Source: Sphingobacterium daejeonense
GTDB taxonomy: Bacteria > Bacteroidota > Bacteroidia > Sphingobacteriales > Sphingobacteriaceae
Assembly (NCBI RefSeq): GCF_901472535.1
Contig: NZ_LR590470.1
Coordinates: 3,038,001-3,102,000 of the forward strand
Length of the DNA stretch: 64,000 nucleotides
Reading direction: 5' to 3'
Shown: in pieces, positions 1 through 10,468 of the stretch
How the letters are laid out: each line of letters opens with the position of its first letter
How positions within the stretch are numbered: position 1 is the first letter of the stretch
Translations under genes and position numbers: made by a program
Notes under the pieces: generated by a model
Seen by the model: only the letters and a program-made list of their open reading frames with translations
What the model was told of the DNA's origin: nothing
Databases searched by the model: none

Positions 1-1
1 T

Positions 2-860
2 AAGATATTAAATGTACCATTTTGTATCGTGGATGCAACTGTTTTGACTGAAAGCAGGATATGTGGGTGAAGATGTTGAAAGCATCTTAACCAGGTTGCT
101 GCAAGCAGCAGATTACGATGTAGCAGCTGCTGAAAGAGGTATCATTTATATTGACGAGATTGATAAGATCGCCAGAAAAAGCGACAATCCTTCAATTACC
201 CGTGACGTATCCGGAGAAGGTGTTCAACAAGCATTGTTGAAAATCTTAGAAGGAACAAATGTAAATGTACCACCTCAAGGCGGCCGTAAACATCCTGAAT
301 CAAAAGATGATTTCGGTAAACACAAGTAACATCTTGTTTATTTGTGGTGGTGCTTTGATGGCATCCAAAAGAAAATTGCGAACAGATTGAGAACTCAAAC
401 TGTTGGTTATAAAATGAAAGATGAGGATCAGGAAATTGACTTGAATAACTTATATAAATATATCACTCCGCAGGATTTAAAGAACTTCGGATTGATCCCT
501 GAGTTAATCGGTCGTTTACCAGTTCTTACGCACTTAAATCCATTGGATAAGGAAACATTACTTAATATCCTTACCCAGCCTAAAAATGCATTGGTAAAAC
601 AATACATTAAGTTGTTTGAATATGAAGGCATTAAATTGTCTTTTGAGCCTGAGGTTTACGACTTCATTGTTGATAAAGCTTGGGAATTCAAACTCGGTGC
701 CCGCGGTCTGCGGAGCATCTGTGAGGCCATCATGCTGGATGCCATGTTCGAAACACCGAGCAATAAGGACAATTCAGATGATAAGACCTTGCTGATAACG
801 CTGGATTACGCGAAGAACAAATTTGCAAAAACAGACTTCAAAAAATTGCAAGTAGCATAA
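2..860 (+). CDS. clpX: ATP-dependent Clp protease ATP-binding subunit ClpX (5' partial, three frameshifts)
   Basis: AAA+ unfoldase that feeds substrates to ClpP in the cytoplasm. The zinc-binding N-terminus and Walker A lie before the window. Visible are the Walker B segment YIDEIDKI, the sensor region around [22 protein letters not shown], the RKHPES loop, and a C-terminal small domain with GARGLRSI (sensor 2). The frame is broken three times: an extra A at 51-53, an extra A at 302-305 and a missing T at 354-356. Correcting these gives the continuous family sequence ([10 protein letters not shown], then [12 protein letters not shown]). clpX is conserved and important, so three real lesions are implausible and I infer sequencing error. 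A terminator follows the stop. Confidence 0.93.
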
Positions 861-869
861 AAAAACCTA

Positions 870-897
870 AACCCTCGCCTATCACGCGAGGGTTTTT
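870..897 (+). terminator. Rho-independent terminator of clpX
   Basis: Stem AACCCTCGC / GCGAGGGTT with a 7-nt loop, followed by TTTTTT, 10 bases after the clpX stop. Confidence 0.9.
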
Positions 898-930
898 TGT
901 ATTAGCACATTATTAAGAAAGGATGAAATT

Positions 931-1771
931 ATGACAAAGAAGAAAGACGAAAAAGTTGAAAATGTAGAAGAAGTAAACTCTCCAATTAAGGCAGGATTAA
1001 AAACAAAAGAAGATATTGTGAACAATTGGCTTCCAAGATATACCGGAAGACCTCTTGATGAGTTTGGCGAATATATTTTGTTAACCAATTTCAGCAATTA
1101 TGTAAAACTTTTCTCCCAAATGCACGATGATGCACCAATAATGGGCGAGGATAAACCTATGCAAACCTGTACTGCTGATGGTATTACTATTATAAATTTT
1201 GGTATGGGATCACCAGTAGCAGCAACAGTGATGGACCTATTGACAGCTATCCATCCTAAAGCAGTTTTATTCCTAGGGAAAACAGGTGTATTGAAGAAGA
1301 AAATTGATGTCGGTGAATTGATCCTACCGATAGCTGCTATCCGTGGTGAGGGAACTTCAAATGATTATTTACCACCGGAAGTACCTTCGTTACCTGCTTT
1401 CGCATTGCAAAAGGCAATCTCTACCACAATCCGCGACCATTCACGTGACTATTTGGACCGGAACTGTATATACCACAAACCGCAGAGTTTGGGAACATGA
1501 CAAGACTTTCAAGAAGTACCTAAAAAGCATTAGGGCAATGGCTGTCGACATGGAAACGGCGACTATATTCTCAGTTGGTTTTGCCAACAAAATCCCAACA
1601 GGAGCTTTATTATTGGTTTCAGATCAACCTATGGTACCTGAAGGCGTAAAGACGGAAAGATCTGATGTGACAGTGACTAAATCTTATGTCGAGACTCATG
1701 TTAAGATTGGTATTGATGCACTTAAACAATTAATCAACAACGGTCTAACAGTTAAACACCTGAAGTTCTAA
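931..1771 (+). CDS. amn: AMP nucleosidase (one frameshift)
   Basis: Hydrolyses AMP to adenine and ribose 5-phosphate, a purine-salvage and AMP-control step in the cytoplasm. The first part ends in SRDYLDRN and the second resumes with WTGTVYTTNRRVWEHD, continuing through AMAVDMETATIFSVGF and LLLVSDQPMVPEGVKTE. These are the nucleoside-phosphorylase-fold signatures of the short Bacteroidota Amn. An extra T in the run at 1452-1454 breaks the frame; without it the protein is 279 aa. The start ATG at 931 is preceded by a purine-rich AAGAAAGG. It stands alone after the clpX terminator and before the cystathionine beta-synthase gene. Confidence 0.92.
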
Positions 1772-1779
1772 AAAATATC

Positions 1780-1787
1780 TACTTTTG
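1780..1787 (+). promoter_or_regulatory. Bacteroidota -7 box upstream of cystathionine beta-synthase
   Basis: TACTTTTG matches TAnnTTTG, 37 bp before the start codon. No convincing -33 TTTG is visible. Confidence 0.5.
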
Positions 1788-1824
1788 TAGTAGACAACAA
1801 ACAAACAGAACAGATTTTTCACCT

Positions 1825-3189
1825 ATGTGGTACAATAACATACTTGAGACCATTGGCAATACGCCATTGGTTAAATTAAACAAGATAACACAACACTTAA
1901 AAGGCACAATATTAGCCAAGATAGAAACCAGCAATCCTGGAAATTCAATCAAAGACCGAATGGCTTTGAAAATGATTGAGGATGCTGAAGAAGCTGGACT
2001 TTTGAAACCTGGAGGAACGATAATAGAAGGAACTTCAGGAAACACTGGGATGGGCTTGGCAATGGCTGCCATTGTAAAAGGTTATCGTTGTATTTTTACC
2101 ACGACAGACAAGCAGTCTAAGGAAAAAATTGATGCCCTTCGTGCCTTTGGCGCGGAGGTAATTGTTTGCCCAACAAACGTAGATCCGGAGGACCCTCGCT
2201 CCTATTATTCCGTATCCAGCAGGTTAGAAAAAGAAGTTCCCAATGCATGGAAGGCCAATCAATATGACAATCTTTCTAACTCTAAAGCTCATTACGAACA
2301 GACAGGGCCTGAAATCTGGGAACAGACAGAAGGTAAAATCACTCACCTAGTAGTAGGAGTCGGAACTGGAGGTACCATCTCTGGAACAGCAAAATACCTT
2401 CGTGAAAAGAACCCGAATATCAAAGTTTGGGGAATCGACACCTTTGGATCAATTTTCAAAAAATACAAAGAAACAGGCATATTCGACAAGAATGAAATCT
2501 ACCCTTATATAACAGAAGGTATTGGTGAAGATTTCTTGCCAAAAAATGTTGATTTCGATGTCATTGATTTATTTGAAAAAGTGACCGATAAAGATGCGGC
2601 CTTAATGACCAGAGACTTGGCAAGAAAAGAAGGGATCTTTGCAGGCAATTCTGCCGGAGCTGCTTTGGCAGGCTTGTTACAATTAGGCGCTAATTTGAAA
2701 GATGATGATGTCGTTGTCGTTATCTTCCATGACCATGGATCAAGATACATGGGCAAAATGTATAATGAAGATTGGTTAAGAGAAAGAGGATTCCTAGAAG
2801 ACGAGAAATTAACCGCTAAATCAATTCTTAAGAAGCGTGGTGAACAAGCGATCATCACTGCTGACGCCAATCAAACTGTAGTAGAGACTTTCAATATCAT
2901 GAAGTCACTGAACATCTCCCAAATACCTGTAACACAACAAGGTATGGTTATCGGAAAAGTGACAGAATCGGATATATTATCGGCATTATTAGAAAATCCT
3001 TCGTTAAAGTCATCTGCAGTGGAAGAAATCGTGACCAAACCATTTCCTTTCGTAGACTTAAATACATCAATTGATAAAATATCAGGATTAATCAATAAAG
3101 ACACGCAAGCAGTGCTTGTTGAAGACAGTTTTGGAAGGATAAATATTATCACACAATATGATATTATAAATGCAATTTCAGAAGTTTAG
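1825..3189 (+). CDS. Cystathionine beta-synthase (PLP domain plus CBS-domain pair)
   Basis: PLP-dependent beta-replacement enzyme that condenses serine with homocysteine (transsulfuration), or a closely related cysteine-synthase-type activity. The 454 aa hold a fold-type II PLP domain (about residues 5-320) with the Schiff-base lysine K43 in NPGNSIKDR and the phosphate/substrate loop TSGNTG at 70-75. A C-terminal pair of CBS domains (about 335-450) probably senses adenosyl ligands. CBS domains separate it from plain CysK. NPGNS in place of the common NPGGS is a small variation. The frame is intact from an ATG with a TACTTTTG -7 box upstream. Confidence 0.9.
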   Translation: MWYNNILETIGNTPLVKLNKITQHLKGTILAKIETSNPGNSIKDRMALKMIEDAEEAGLLKPGGTIIEGTSGNTGMGLAMAAIVKGYRCIFTTTDKQSKEKIDALRAFGAEVIVCPTNVDPEDPRSYYSVSSRLEKEVPNAWKANQYDNLSNSKAHYEQTGPEIWEQTEGKITHLVVGVGTGGTISGTAKYLREKNPNIKVWGIDTFGSIFKKYKETGIFDKNEIYPYITEGIGEDFLPKNVDFDVIDLFEKVTDKDAALMTRDLARKEGIFAGNSAGAALAGLLQLGANLKDDDVVVVIFHDHGSRYMGKMYNEDWLRERGFLEDEKLTAKSILKKRGEQAIITADANQTVVETFNIMKSLNISQIPVTQQGMVIGKVTESDILSALLENPSLKSSAVEEIVTKPFPFVDLNTSIDKISGLINKDTQAVLVEDSFGRINIITQYDIINAISEV

Positions 3190-3235
3190 TATTTTTCTAT
3201 TTTTTGGGTATATTTAATAATATCTACCTTAAAGA

Positions 3236-3940
3236 ATGGAAAGAAACGATAAACTTAAAAGACTTGAGTATTGGGTAAAAGCAAGAATAGGTAAAATTGC
3301 ATTTATTGATATAGAAGAAAAACGTCAGAAACAATGGTACGGCAATGGATATGGTGGTTTTTATGTGGATCCAACTTTAGTTCCTGACAATGCCATAGTC
3401 TATTCTTTCGGAATTGGTGAGGACATTTCATTTGACAAGGCAATCATTGAAAAACATGGCTCCAAGGTTTATGGCTTCGACCCTACCCCAAAATCCATCA
3501 ACTATATTAAAAACAACAATACACCTGAGCAGTTTTATTTCCATCCGTTTGGTATAGGTGAAAAGACTGGCACAGTAACTTTCAATCTTCCCAAGAACAA
3601 AGAACATGTCTCTGGCAGTGTTTATGGCCATAAACTAGTGGATGAGAGCAATGCTGTAGAAGTTCTTTTAAAGGAATTTAAGGATATTGTCAACGAATTG
3701 GGCCATCGCCACATCGATGTGTTAAAAATGGATATAGAAGGGTCTGAATATGCAGTGATGGAAGGGATTTTAAATTCTGGAATACCCATAAAACAGATTT
3801 TGGTCGAAACTCATGAACGCTTTTTTGATGACGGACTTGAAAAGGGTAAAAAATTCTTTAAGCAGCTGCACGACCATGGTTATAGGATTTTTGCAATTTC
3901 AGACACCTATCAGGAAATCTCGTTGGTCAAGACTCAATAA
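3236..3940 (+). CDS. FkbM family methyltransferase
   Basis: SAM-dependent methyltransferase of the FkbM type (Methyltransf_21), 234 aa. Family marks are the nucleotide-binding strand VYSFGIGEDISFD, the acidic loop in KVYGFDPTPKSI, and the conserved DVLKMDIEGSEYAVMEGI near residue 165. Members methylate hydroxyl groups on sugars, lipids or secondary metabolites; nothing in the neighbourhood fixes the substrate. The gene is monocistronic: CBS ends 46 bp upstream and a long bidirectional terminator follows. Confidence 0.85.
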   Translation: MERNDKLKRLEYWVKARIGKIAFIDIEEKRQKQWYGNGYGGFYVDPTLVPDNAIVYSFGIGEDISFDKAIIEKHGSKVYGFDPTPKSINYIKNNNTPEQFYFHPFGIGEKTGTVTFNLPKNKEHVSGSVYGHKLVDESNAVEVLLKEFKDIVNELGHRHIDVLKMDIEGSEYAVMEGILNSGIPIKQILVETHERFFDDGLEKGKKFFKQLHDHGYRIFAISDTYQEISLVKTQ

Positions 3941-3947
3941 AAATATT

Positions 3948-3990
3948 AAACTAAAAAAGCTCGGAATTAATTTCCGAGCTTTTTTAGTTT
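3948..3990. terminator. Bidirectional terminator between the FkbM gene and ftsB
   Basis: Near-perfect inverted repeat with arms AAACTAAAAAAGCTCGGAA and its complement around a short AT loop. It carries A- and T-runs on both sides, so it serves the convergent genes on either side. Confidence 0.92.
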
Positions 3991-4001
3991 AACGTAAGGT
4001 G

Positions 4002-4316
4002 TTAATTTTTTGGTGCCTCTACCTCAGTTATGATATATATATCTTCCTGATCTTTCTTCATTTTATATTTTTCGCGTGCTATGCGTTGTATTTCACTTTG
4101 GTTGAATTGTACATCTTTAATAGATTGCGAGATGCTTTCGATTTCATTGGTATAATACTCTTTTTCCTGTTCCAATTTAGCTTTTTCAGTTTGAAAATTA
4201 TATTGGGTAGTTATATCATATCGGTCGAAAAAGCACATCCACACTAGGAATGCTACACCAGCGATAAGATATTGATTACGGATAGTATTAATGAAACGTT
4301 CCATAGGCTTGTACAA
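4002..4316 (-). CDS. Septum formation initiator family protein (FtsB/DivIC-like)
   Basis: Small bitopic division protein: one transmembrane segment (about residues 17-33, LIAGVAFLVWMCFF) followed by a coiled coil (about 45-80, rich in E, K and Q) and the family's short conserved stretch near IQRIAREKYKMKK. It should form a subcomplex in the periplasm that stabilises the divisome. The more likely start is the internal Met at codon 5 (MERFINTIRNQY, 4304), giving 100 aa. It lies downstream of enolase, an arrangement common in Bacteroidota. Confidence 0.85.
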   Translation of the reverse strand: MYKPMERFINTIRNQYLIAGVAFLVWMCFFDRYDITTQYNFQTEKAKLEQEKEYYTNEIESISQSIKDVQFNQSEIQRIAREKYKMKKDQEDIYIITEVEAPKN

Positions 4317-4420
4317 AGCAATTTAAATTCGGTTAAAGATAACTAATTTAAGATGAACAATACAAGTTTCGAAAGAGCTTATTCAAATAATTAAATTAAC
4401 CAATGTTGAAAAATAAAAAA

Positions 4421-4440
4421 GGGAACCAATTGGTTCCCTT
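4421..4440 (-). terminator. Terminator downstream of enolase
   Basis: Perfect palindrome GGGAACCAAT/ATTGGTTCCC with an A-run on its left, which is the U-run for minus-strand transcription. It lies 18 bp after the eno stop. Confidence 0.88.
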
Positions 4441-4458
4441 TCATGCTTTAAAAAGCAA

Positions 4459-5772
<1,314 letters not shown>

Positions 5773-5916
5773 TTAAATATCTTACTTAGTGTATTTAAGA
5801 CACTAATATAATAATTATTATTACTATATCAAAAATATGAAAAAATCTAAGTGATAAGCCTTACTTCTTATAAAAATTAAATTATCGTAGCAGATTTAGG
5901 TTATAAGAAACAAAAA

Positions 5917-5941
5917 AGCTGCATCCGATGTGAATGCAGCT
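5917..5941 (-). terminator. Terminator downstream of carA
   Basis: Stem AGCTGCAT/ATGCAGCT with a 9-nt loop, 19 bp past the carA stop. The A6 run at 5912-5917 becomes the U-run on the minus strand. Confidence 0.88.
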
Positions 5942-5959
5942 CTAAATAATTTTTTTTAC

Positions 5960-7060
5960 TTATGATTTTACCATGGCTATAAAGTCATCAAATAAATATC
6001 TTGAATCGTGTGGACCAGGAGAAGATTCAGGGTGATATTGCACCGAGAATGCGTTCTTCCCTTTCACGCGGATACCTTCAATAGAATCATCATTTAAGTT
6101 GATGTGTGTAATTTCAACTTTATCAGAATTCTTGATATCTTCTGCCACAACACCAAAACCATGGTTTTGAGAAGTGATCTCACATTTATTTGCGATTATA
6201 TTTTTCACAGGGTGATTGATACCTCTGTGTCCATTATGCATTTTTTGAGTCCTTATATCATTTGCCAATGCTAAGATTTGGTGACCAAGACAAATCCCGA
6301 ACATTGGTTTATCAGCAGCTAAGATTTCTTTTACAGTTTGGATAGCATAGTCCATTGCTGCTGGATCACCAGGACCATTGGAAATAAAGTAACCATCTGG
6401 GTTCCACTCTTCCATTTGAGCGAAAGTAGTTTTTGCCGGGAATACCTTAGCATAAACTTGACGAGAGTCAAAGTTTCTCAAGATATTCTTCTTGATACCA
6501 AGATCAAGCACTGCAATACGAGTTGGAGCACCTTCTTCACCGTAGAAATAAGGTTCAGTTGTAGATACTGCTGATGAAAGCTCTAATCCTGCCATAGAAG
6601 GCACTTTCGCCAATTCAGCTTTAAGAGACTCAACGTCTAAGTTTTCGGATGAGATAATAGCATTCATCGCTCCTTTGCTACGAATATGGCGTACCAATGA
6701 ACGCGTATCGATATCCGAAATACCTACCAAATTTTCTTCTTCGAAGTAATTTTGAATAGACTGATCAGCCATCTTACGGCTATAATTAATGTTGTAGTTC
6801 TTACAAACTAACCCTGCAATCTGAATTTTTTTAGATTCCTCATCTTCTCCATCAATACCATAGTTACCAATATGTGCATTGGTTGTCACCATGATCTGTG
6901 CATAATAAGAAGGATCTGTAAAGATCTCTTGGTAGCCAGTAGTACCCGTATTGAAACAGATTTCGCCTGTTGTCGTACCGATCTTACCTGCTGCTTTACC
7001 ATGGAAAACTGTCCCATCCTCAAGGACTAAAATTGCTGGCAATTTGCTGTAGTTGGTCAT
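5960..7060 (-). CDS. carA: Carbamoyl-phosphate synthase small subunit
   Basis: Glutaminase subunit that supplies ammonia to CarB for carbamoyl phosphate, feeding pyrimidine and arginine synthesis. The 366 aa include the N-terminal CPSase_sm_chain domain (LVLEDGTVFHGKAAG, GTTGYQEIFTDPSYYAQI) and a class I glutamine amidotransferase domain with the nucleophile in MFGICLGHQILA and the catalytic His/Glu in VQYHPESSPGPHDS. The frame is intact. No carB is in the window. A promoter at 7230-7258 and a structured leader precede it, suggesting attenuation control. Confidence 0.97.
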   Translation of the reverse strand: MTNYSKLPAILVLEDGTVFHGKAAGKIGTTTGEICFNTGTTGYQEIFTDPSYYAQIMVTTNAHIGNYGIDGEDEESKKIQIAGLVCKNYNINYSRKMADQSIQNYFEEENLVGISDIDTRSLVRHIRSKGAMNAIISSENLDVESLKAELAKVPSMAGLELSSAVSTTEPYFYGEEGAPTRIAVLDLGIKKNILRNFDSRQVYAKVFPAKTTFAQMEEWNPDGYFISNGPGDPAAMDYAIQTVKEILAADKPMFGICLGHQILALANDIRTQKMHNGHRGINHPVKNIIANKCEITSQNHGFGVVAEDIKNSDKVEITHINLNDDSIEGIRVKGKNAFSVQYHPESSPGPHDSRYLFDDFIAMVKS

Positions 7061-7122
7061 TCTTATCTTTAGTTAAAACGTATTCTCAAATTTAATGATT
7101 GATCTCCTTAACTCCCAAACAT

Positions 7123-7142
7123 AAAAAAAGCCCAAACGGGCT
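7123..7142 (-). terminator. Terminator-like hairpin inside the carA leader (possible attenuator)
   Basis: On the minus strand, AGCCC-GUUU-GGGCU is followed directly by seven U. It lies downstream of the carA promoter and 62 bp before the carA start, so it would interrupt carA transcripts. The stem is short (5 bp) but GC-rich. Confidence 0.6.
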
Positions 7143-7148
7143 AACATA

Positions 7149-7217
7149 TCAATTAATAGATTGACTTAAAGTAGTTACTACTTGAACGGATGCTATTGGG
7201 TAAAAGGTCTCTTTCAT
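7149..7217 (-). CDS. Possible 22-codon leader peptide of carA
   Basis: Short ORF MKETFYPIASV..., 22 codons, whose TGA ends 6 nt before the attenuator-like hairpin. The ATG is about 13 nt from the -7 box, so it would sit at the extreme 5' end of the transcript. It overlaps a small palindrome, AAGTAG-TTA-CTACTT, at 7169-7183. It has no arginine codons, which argues against arginine-specific control. A chance ORF of this size is possible; the position is what makes it a candidate. Confidence 0.35.
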   Translation of the reverse strand: MKETFYPIASVQVVTTLSQSIN

Positions 7218-7229
7218 TTTATTGGGAGA

Positions 7230-7258
7230 CAAAGGTACAAATTATTTTAATTCGCAAA
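7230..7258 (-). promoter_or_regulatory. Promoter of carA
   Basis: On the minus strand, TTTG then 17 bp then TACCTTTG, an exact TAnnTTTG -7 box. It predicts a transcript start near 7222 and a leader of about 160 nt before carA. Confidence 0.65.
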
Positions 7259-7330
7259 CAATAGTTTTTTAATTTATTATTCCCGAAATCAACAAAAAAA
7301 AGGCTGTCTAAAAAGGTCTCTTAAAAAAAT

Positions 7331-7362
7331 AACCCCGTCATTAAAAAATGGCGGGGTTTTTC
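7331..7362 (+). terminator. Terminator at the upstream end of the IS
   Basis: Stem AACCCCGTCATT / AATGGCGGGGTT (one wobble pair) followed by TTTTTCT, between the left end of the IS and the transposase gene. It would stop transcription entering from the flank. Confidence 0.75.
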
Positions 7363-7382
7363 TGTTTTTTGTCCTCAAGATT

Positions 7383-9041
7383 TTGTATCTTAAGGTGCAC
7401 CCAAAAAACAATATGGCAAACATACAATTCAAAGCGCTTCCATCCAATAGTCCGAGTCTTTTTCCTGAGAATATTTTAGACCGTATCCCCTTGAACCATC
7501 CGGTTCGTTTGGTGAGTCAGGTTGTTGACCAGTTGGATCTGGAACATATCATCCGTCAGTATAAAGGCGGAGGCACGACCAGTTTCCATCCCAGGATGCT
7601 CATCAAGGTACTGTTCTACGCGTATCTGAGCAATATCTATTCTTGCCGCAAGATCGAGCGCGCCCTGCACGAGAACATCCATTTCATGTGGCTTTCGGGC
7701 AACAGTACGCCGGATTACCGTACGATCAATTATTTCAGGGGAAAGCGTCTTAAGGGACAGATACAGGAGCTGTTTGCCAGTATCGTTCGGATGCTGCATG
7801 AAATGGAGTATGTCAGCCTGAAAGTCCAGTATGTAGATGGTACCAAGATCGAATCGGCCGCCGGTCGCTATACCTTCGTTTGGAAGAGATCGATCGAGAA
7901 GAACAAGGTAAAGCTGGAGGCGAACATCGCTTCGGTCCTTTCGGATATCGATGCACAGATCAGCCAGGACCAATCTTCATTAGGGGATCAGCAAGTCAGC
8001 AAGGCCATCGATAGTGCCCAGCTGAAGGAAAAGATCAGAGCGATCAATGCCAAGCTCAAAGGAGTGGATAGATCCACCGATAGGCAGCTGAGGAAGCTTG
8101 AAGACGACTATCTGCCCCGATTGCAGAAATATGAGGAGCAACTGGAAGTACTGGGAGATCGCAACAGTTATAGCAAGACCGATACCGATGCCGTGTTTAT
8201 GCGGATGAAAGAGGACCACATGAAAAATGGCCAGCTTAAACCGGCCTACAATACCCAGATCAGCACCGAAGACCAGTTCATCACCCATTATAGCATCCAT
8301 CAAACGGCCGCAGATACCACAACCCTGCCCGAACACCTGGAAGGCTTTGAGTCCCATTACGGAAAACAGAGTGAATCCATCGTCGCAGATGCCGGATATG
8401 GTAGCGAGCAGAACTACGAGCTGATGGAAGGACAGGGTATAACCGCTTTTGTGAAGTACAATTACTTCCATATGGAACAGAAGCGCAAGCATAAACAGTA
8501 TCCTTTCTCGGTACAGAACCTATATTACAACCAGCAGGATGACTATTATGTATGTCCGGCCGGACAGAAGCTCAGCTTTATCGGTCATGCAACCAGAGTC
8601 AGTGCCAACGGATACACTGCCCGGGTCAGCTCTTACCAGGCTCGGCGATGCGAAGGCTGCCCGATGCGGAGTGGGTGCCATAAAGCTACAGGCGATCGGC
8701 TCATTGAAGTGAACCACAGGCTCAATAAGCTCAAGGCTAAAGCCCGGGAAAGACTGCTGTCGGAAGAGGGAATGTACCATCGGAGCAAGCGACCCATAGA
8801 AGTGGAAGCCGTTTTCGGTCAGATGAAAAGCAACAACAGGTTTACCCGGTTCACAATGAAAGGTCTGGAGAAGGTCGCTGTGGAATTCGGTTTGATGGCC
8901 ATTGCCCATAACCTCAGAAAATGGGCAAAAAAGTGGAAAGACAAAGCTTTTATCGGTAAACCAGGTGGCAAAAACTCCCTGTTTGCGATAAATCAAGCCA
9001 TCAACATGCTGAAAAGTACAAAACATCGACTTGCAGCCTAA
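7383..9041 (+). CDS. IS1182 family transposase
   Basis: DDE transposase of 552 aa if started at 7383; the better start is the internal ATG at 7413 (MANIQFKALPSNSP, 542 aa). Order: an N-terminal DUF772-type DNA-binding region (NHPVRLVSQVVDQLD, FHPRMLIKVLFYAYLSNIYSCRKIERAL), the first catalytic Asp in VQYVDGTKIES, a long basic/coiled insertion, the second Asp in ESIVADAGYGSEQNYE, a cysteine-rich zinc patch (CPAGQ..., CEGCPMRSGC), and the Glu region RPIEVEAVFGQMK. The frame is intact, unlike many host genes around it. Confidence 0.93.
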   Translation: MYLKVHPKNNMANIQFKALPSNSPSLFPENILDRIPLNHPVRLVSQVVDQLDLEHIIRQYKGGGTTSFHPRMLIKVLFYAYLSNIYSCRKIERALHENIHFMWLSGNSTPDYRTINYFRGKRLKGQIQELFASIVRMLHEMEYVSLKVQYVDGTKIESAAGRYTFVWKRSIEKNKVKLEANIASVLSDIDAQISQDQSSLGDQQVSKAIDSAQLKEKIRAINAKLKGVDRSTDRQLRKLEDDYLPRLQKYEEQLEVLGDRNSYSKTDTDAVFMRMKEDHMKNGQLKPAYNTQISTEDQFITHYSIHQTAADTTTLPEHLEGFESHYGKQSESIVADAGYGSEQNYELMEGQGITAFVKYNYFHMEQKRKHKQYPFSVQNLYYNQQDDYYVCPAGQKLSFIGHATRVSANGYTARVSSYQARRCEGCPMRSGCHKATGDRLIEVNHRLNKLKAKARERLLSEEGMYHRSKRPIEVEAVFGQMKSNNRFTRFTMKGLEKVAVEFGLMAIAHNLRKWAKKWKDKAFIGKPGGKNSLFAINQAINMLKSTKHRLAA

Positions 9042-9135
9042 TATTGCTCATGAAATTATAATGGAGCTCCAGAAAGCTATAAAACAGAAGAAGGTGCCTT
9101 TTTAGACACCTTCTTATATATTTTCAATTCTAATC

Positions 9136-10446
9136 TTACTTTGTCAGTTTAAATATATCGTTTCCGAAAACAAATATCATCAGGGCGACGATTATAAAGA
9201 AACCCACAATTTGAGCTTTTTCTAAGAATTTGTCACTCAATGGTTTTCCTTGTATCATTTCTATCAACAAGAAAATCACATGCCCACCATCCAATGCTGG
9301 AATAGGAAGCATATTCATAAATGCTAATGCCATTGAAAGCATACCTACCAAGCTCCAAAATCTCAACCAGTCTACTTCAGTACCAAACATAGTCGCTATT
9401 CCTACTGGGCCAGACAATGCCTTATCTGCACGAACTTCACCTTTAAATATTTTACCAAAACCTTTGATGTTGTCGGTAATTACAGAAAATGCCTTTTTAG
9501 TTCCTATAGGTAAAGCTTCAAAGAAACCATATTGATGCTGAACTAAAGGAAAATTATTGAATCCTAAGACAGAAGAAGTATCAGCAGCTGCCTTTAATGT
9601 TACAGGACTACCATTACGAATAACTTCCAAATTGATTTCTTTATTTTTATTGGCAGTTACCTGAGATTTGAATTCATCTAATTGCTGTACTTGAACACCA
9701 TTGATAGAAACAATGCTATCTCCTACTTGCAACCCCATTTTATCTGCCCTACTATTTTTCTCCACCAGATTCACAGGTGTCATTTTGAACATAGGCTGAA
9801 CCAATTCGTTCTTTTTATGTTCCGAAACATCGTTTAAAATGTCTTTTGGAAGCGTGATTTGCATTTGTTGTCCAGCACGTTCAACAGTTAGAACAGCTTC
9901 ACCCATCAATACATCCGATGTCATAAGGTCCTGAAAGAACAAATTAGCTTTTTTACCGTTGACAGCTAATATTTTATCACCATCTTTCAAACCAATCTTT
10001 TCTCCAATGATCCCTGGTTTTACACCATACAACTGATTATTATCGAAGTCAGTCGAACCATATTTAAAGGTTAGCATCCAAAACACGAGGATACCGACAA
10101 TAACATTGACGATGATACCGCCCAACATGACGATCAGTCTTTGCCAAGCTGGTTTTGAACGGAATTCCCAAGGTTGAGGTTCTCCTTTCATCTGTTCAGT
10201 ATCCATCGATTCATCGATCATACCTGCGATCTTAACATAACCGCCCAGAGGTAACCAACCTACACCGTACTCACAACCTTTATAATTGAATTTAAATAAT
10301 TTCACACCCCATGCATCAAAGAAAAGATAGAACTTTTCTACCTTGATGCCGAATGCTCGAGCTGCCAAAAAGTGCCCAAGCTCATGCAAGATGATTAATA
10401 AAGACAAGCCTAAAAGGACCTGCCCAACCATGATTACAATTCCCAT
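9136..10446 (-). CDS. rseP: RIP metalloprotease RseP (site-2 protease)
   Basis: Inner-membrane zinc protease that cuts transmembrane segments, classically of anti-sigma factors and leftover signal peptides. The 436 aa have HELGH at residues 21-25 in the first membrane helix, a GGYVKIAGM loop, two central PDZ-like domains (about 125-310; VGDSIVSINGVQV), and the second metal-binding motif LPIPALDGGHVIF in a late helix. The start ATG could be codon 1 or the nearby codon 6. It follows dxr by 22 bp once the dxr frameshift is corrected, so the two form an operon. Confidence 0.95.
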   Translation of the reverse strand: MGIVIMVGQVLLGLSLLIILHELGHFLAARAFGIKVEKFYLFFDAWGVKLFKFNYKGCEYGVGWLPLGGYVKIAGMIDESMDTEQMKGEPQPWEFRSKPAWQRLIVMLGGIIVNVIVGILVFWMLTFKYGSTDFDNNQLYGVKPGIIGEKIGLKDGDKILAVNGKKANLFFQDLMTSDVLMGEAVLTVERAGQQMQITLPKDILNDVSEHKKNELVQPMFKMTPVNLVEKNSRADKMGLQVGDSIVSINGVQVQQLDEFKSQVTANKNKEINLEVIRNGSPVTLKAAADTSSVLGFNNFPLVQHQYGFFEALPIGTKKAFSVITDNIKGFGKIFKGEVRADKALSGPVGIATMFGTEVDWLRFWSLVGMLSMALAFMNMLPIPALDGGHVIFLLIEMIQGKPLSDKFLEKAQIVGFFIIVALMIFVFGNDIFKLTK

Positions 10447-10468
10447 CTATTATATTTTTGTTATTAAT

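Larger units (their letters stand above)
7301..9113 (+). mobile_element. IS1182-type insertion sequence, complete copy
   Basis: About 1.81 kb. The ends share the inverted repeat core GTCTAAAAAGG (7306-7316 and complement 9097-9107) within longer imperfect repeats. It contains one intact transposase gene on the plus strand, opposite to the flanking carA and rseP. No clear target duplication is visible. The right 157 bp recur, inverted, at the end of the window. Confidence 0.88.

Noticed and set aside
7476..9026. Long minus-strand ORFs inside the first IS
   Set aside because: They are antisense shadows of the intact transposase, allowed by its higher GC content.
7290..9120. Target-site duplication for the first IS
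   Set aside because: The flanks (A-rich on the left, TTATATA on the right) share no convincing direct repeat, and the left boundary is uncertain by a few bases.
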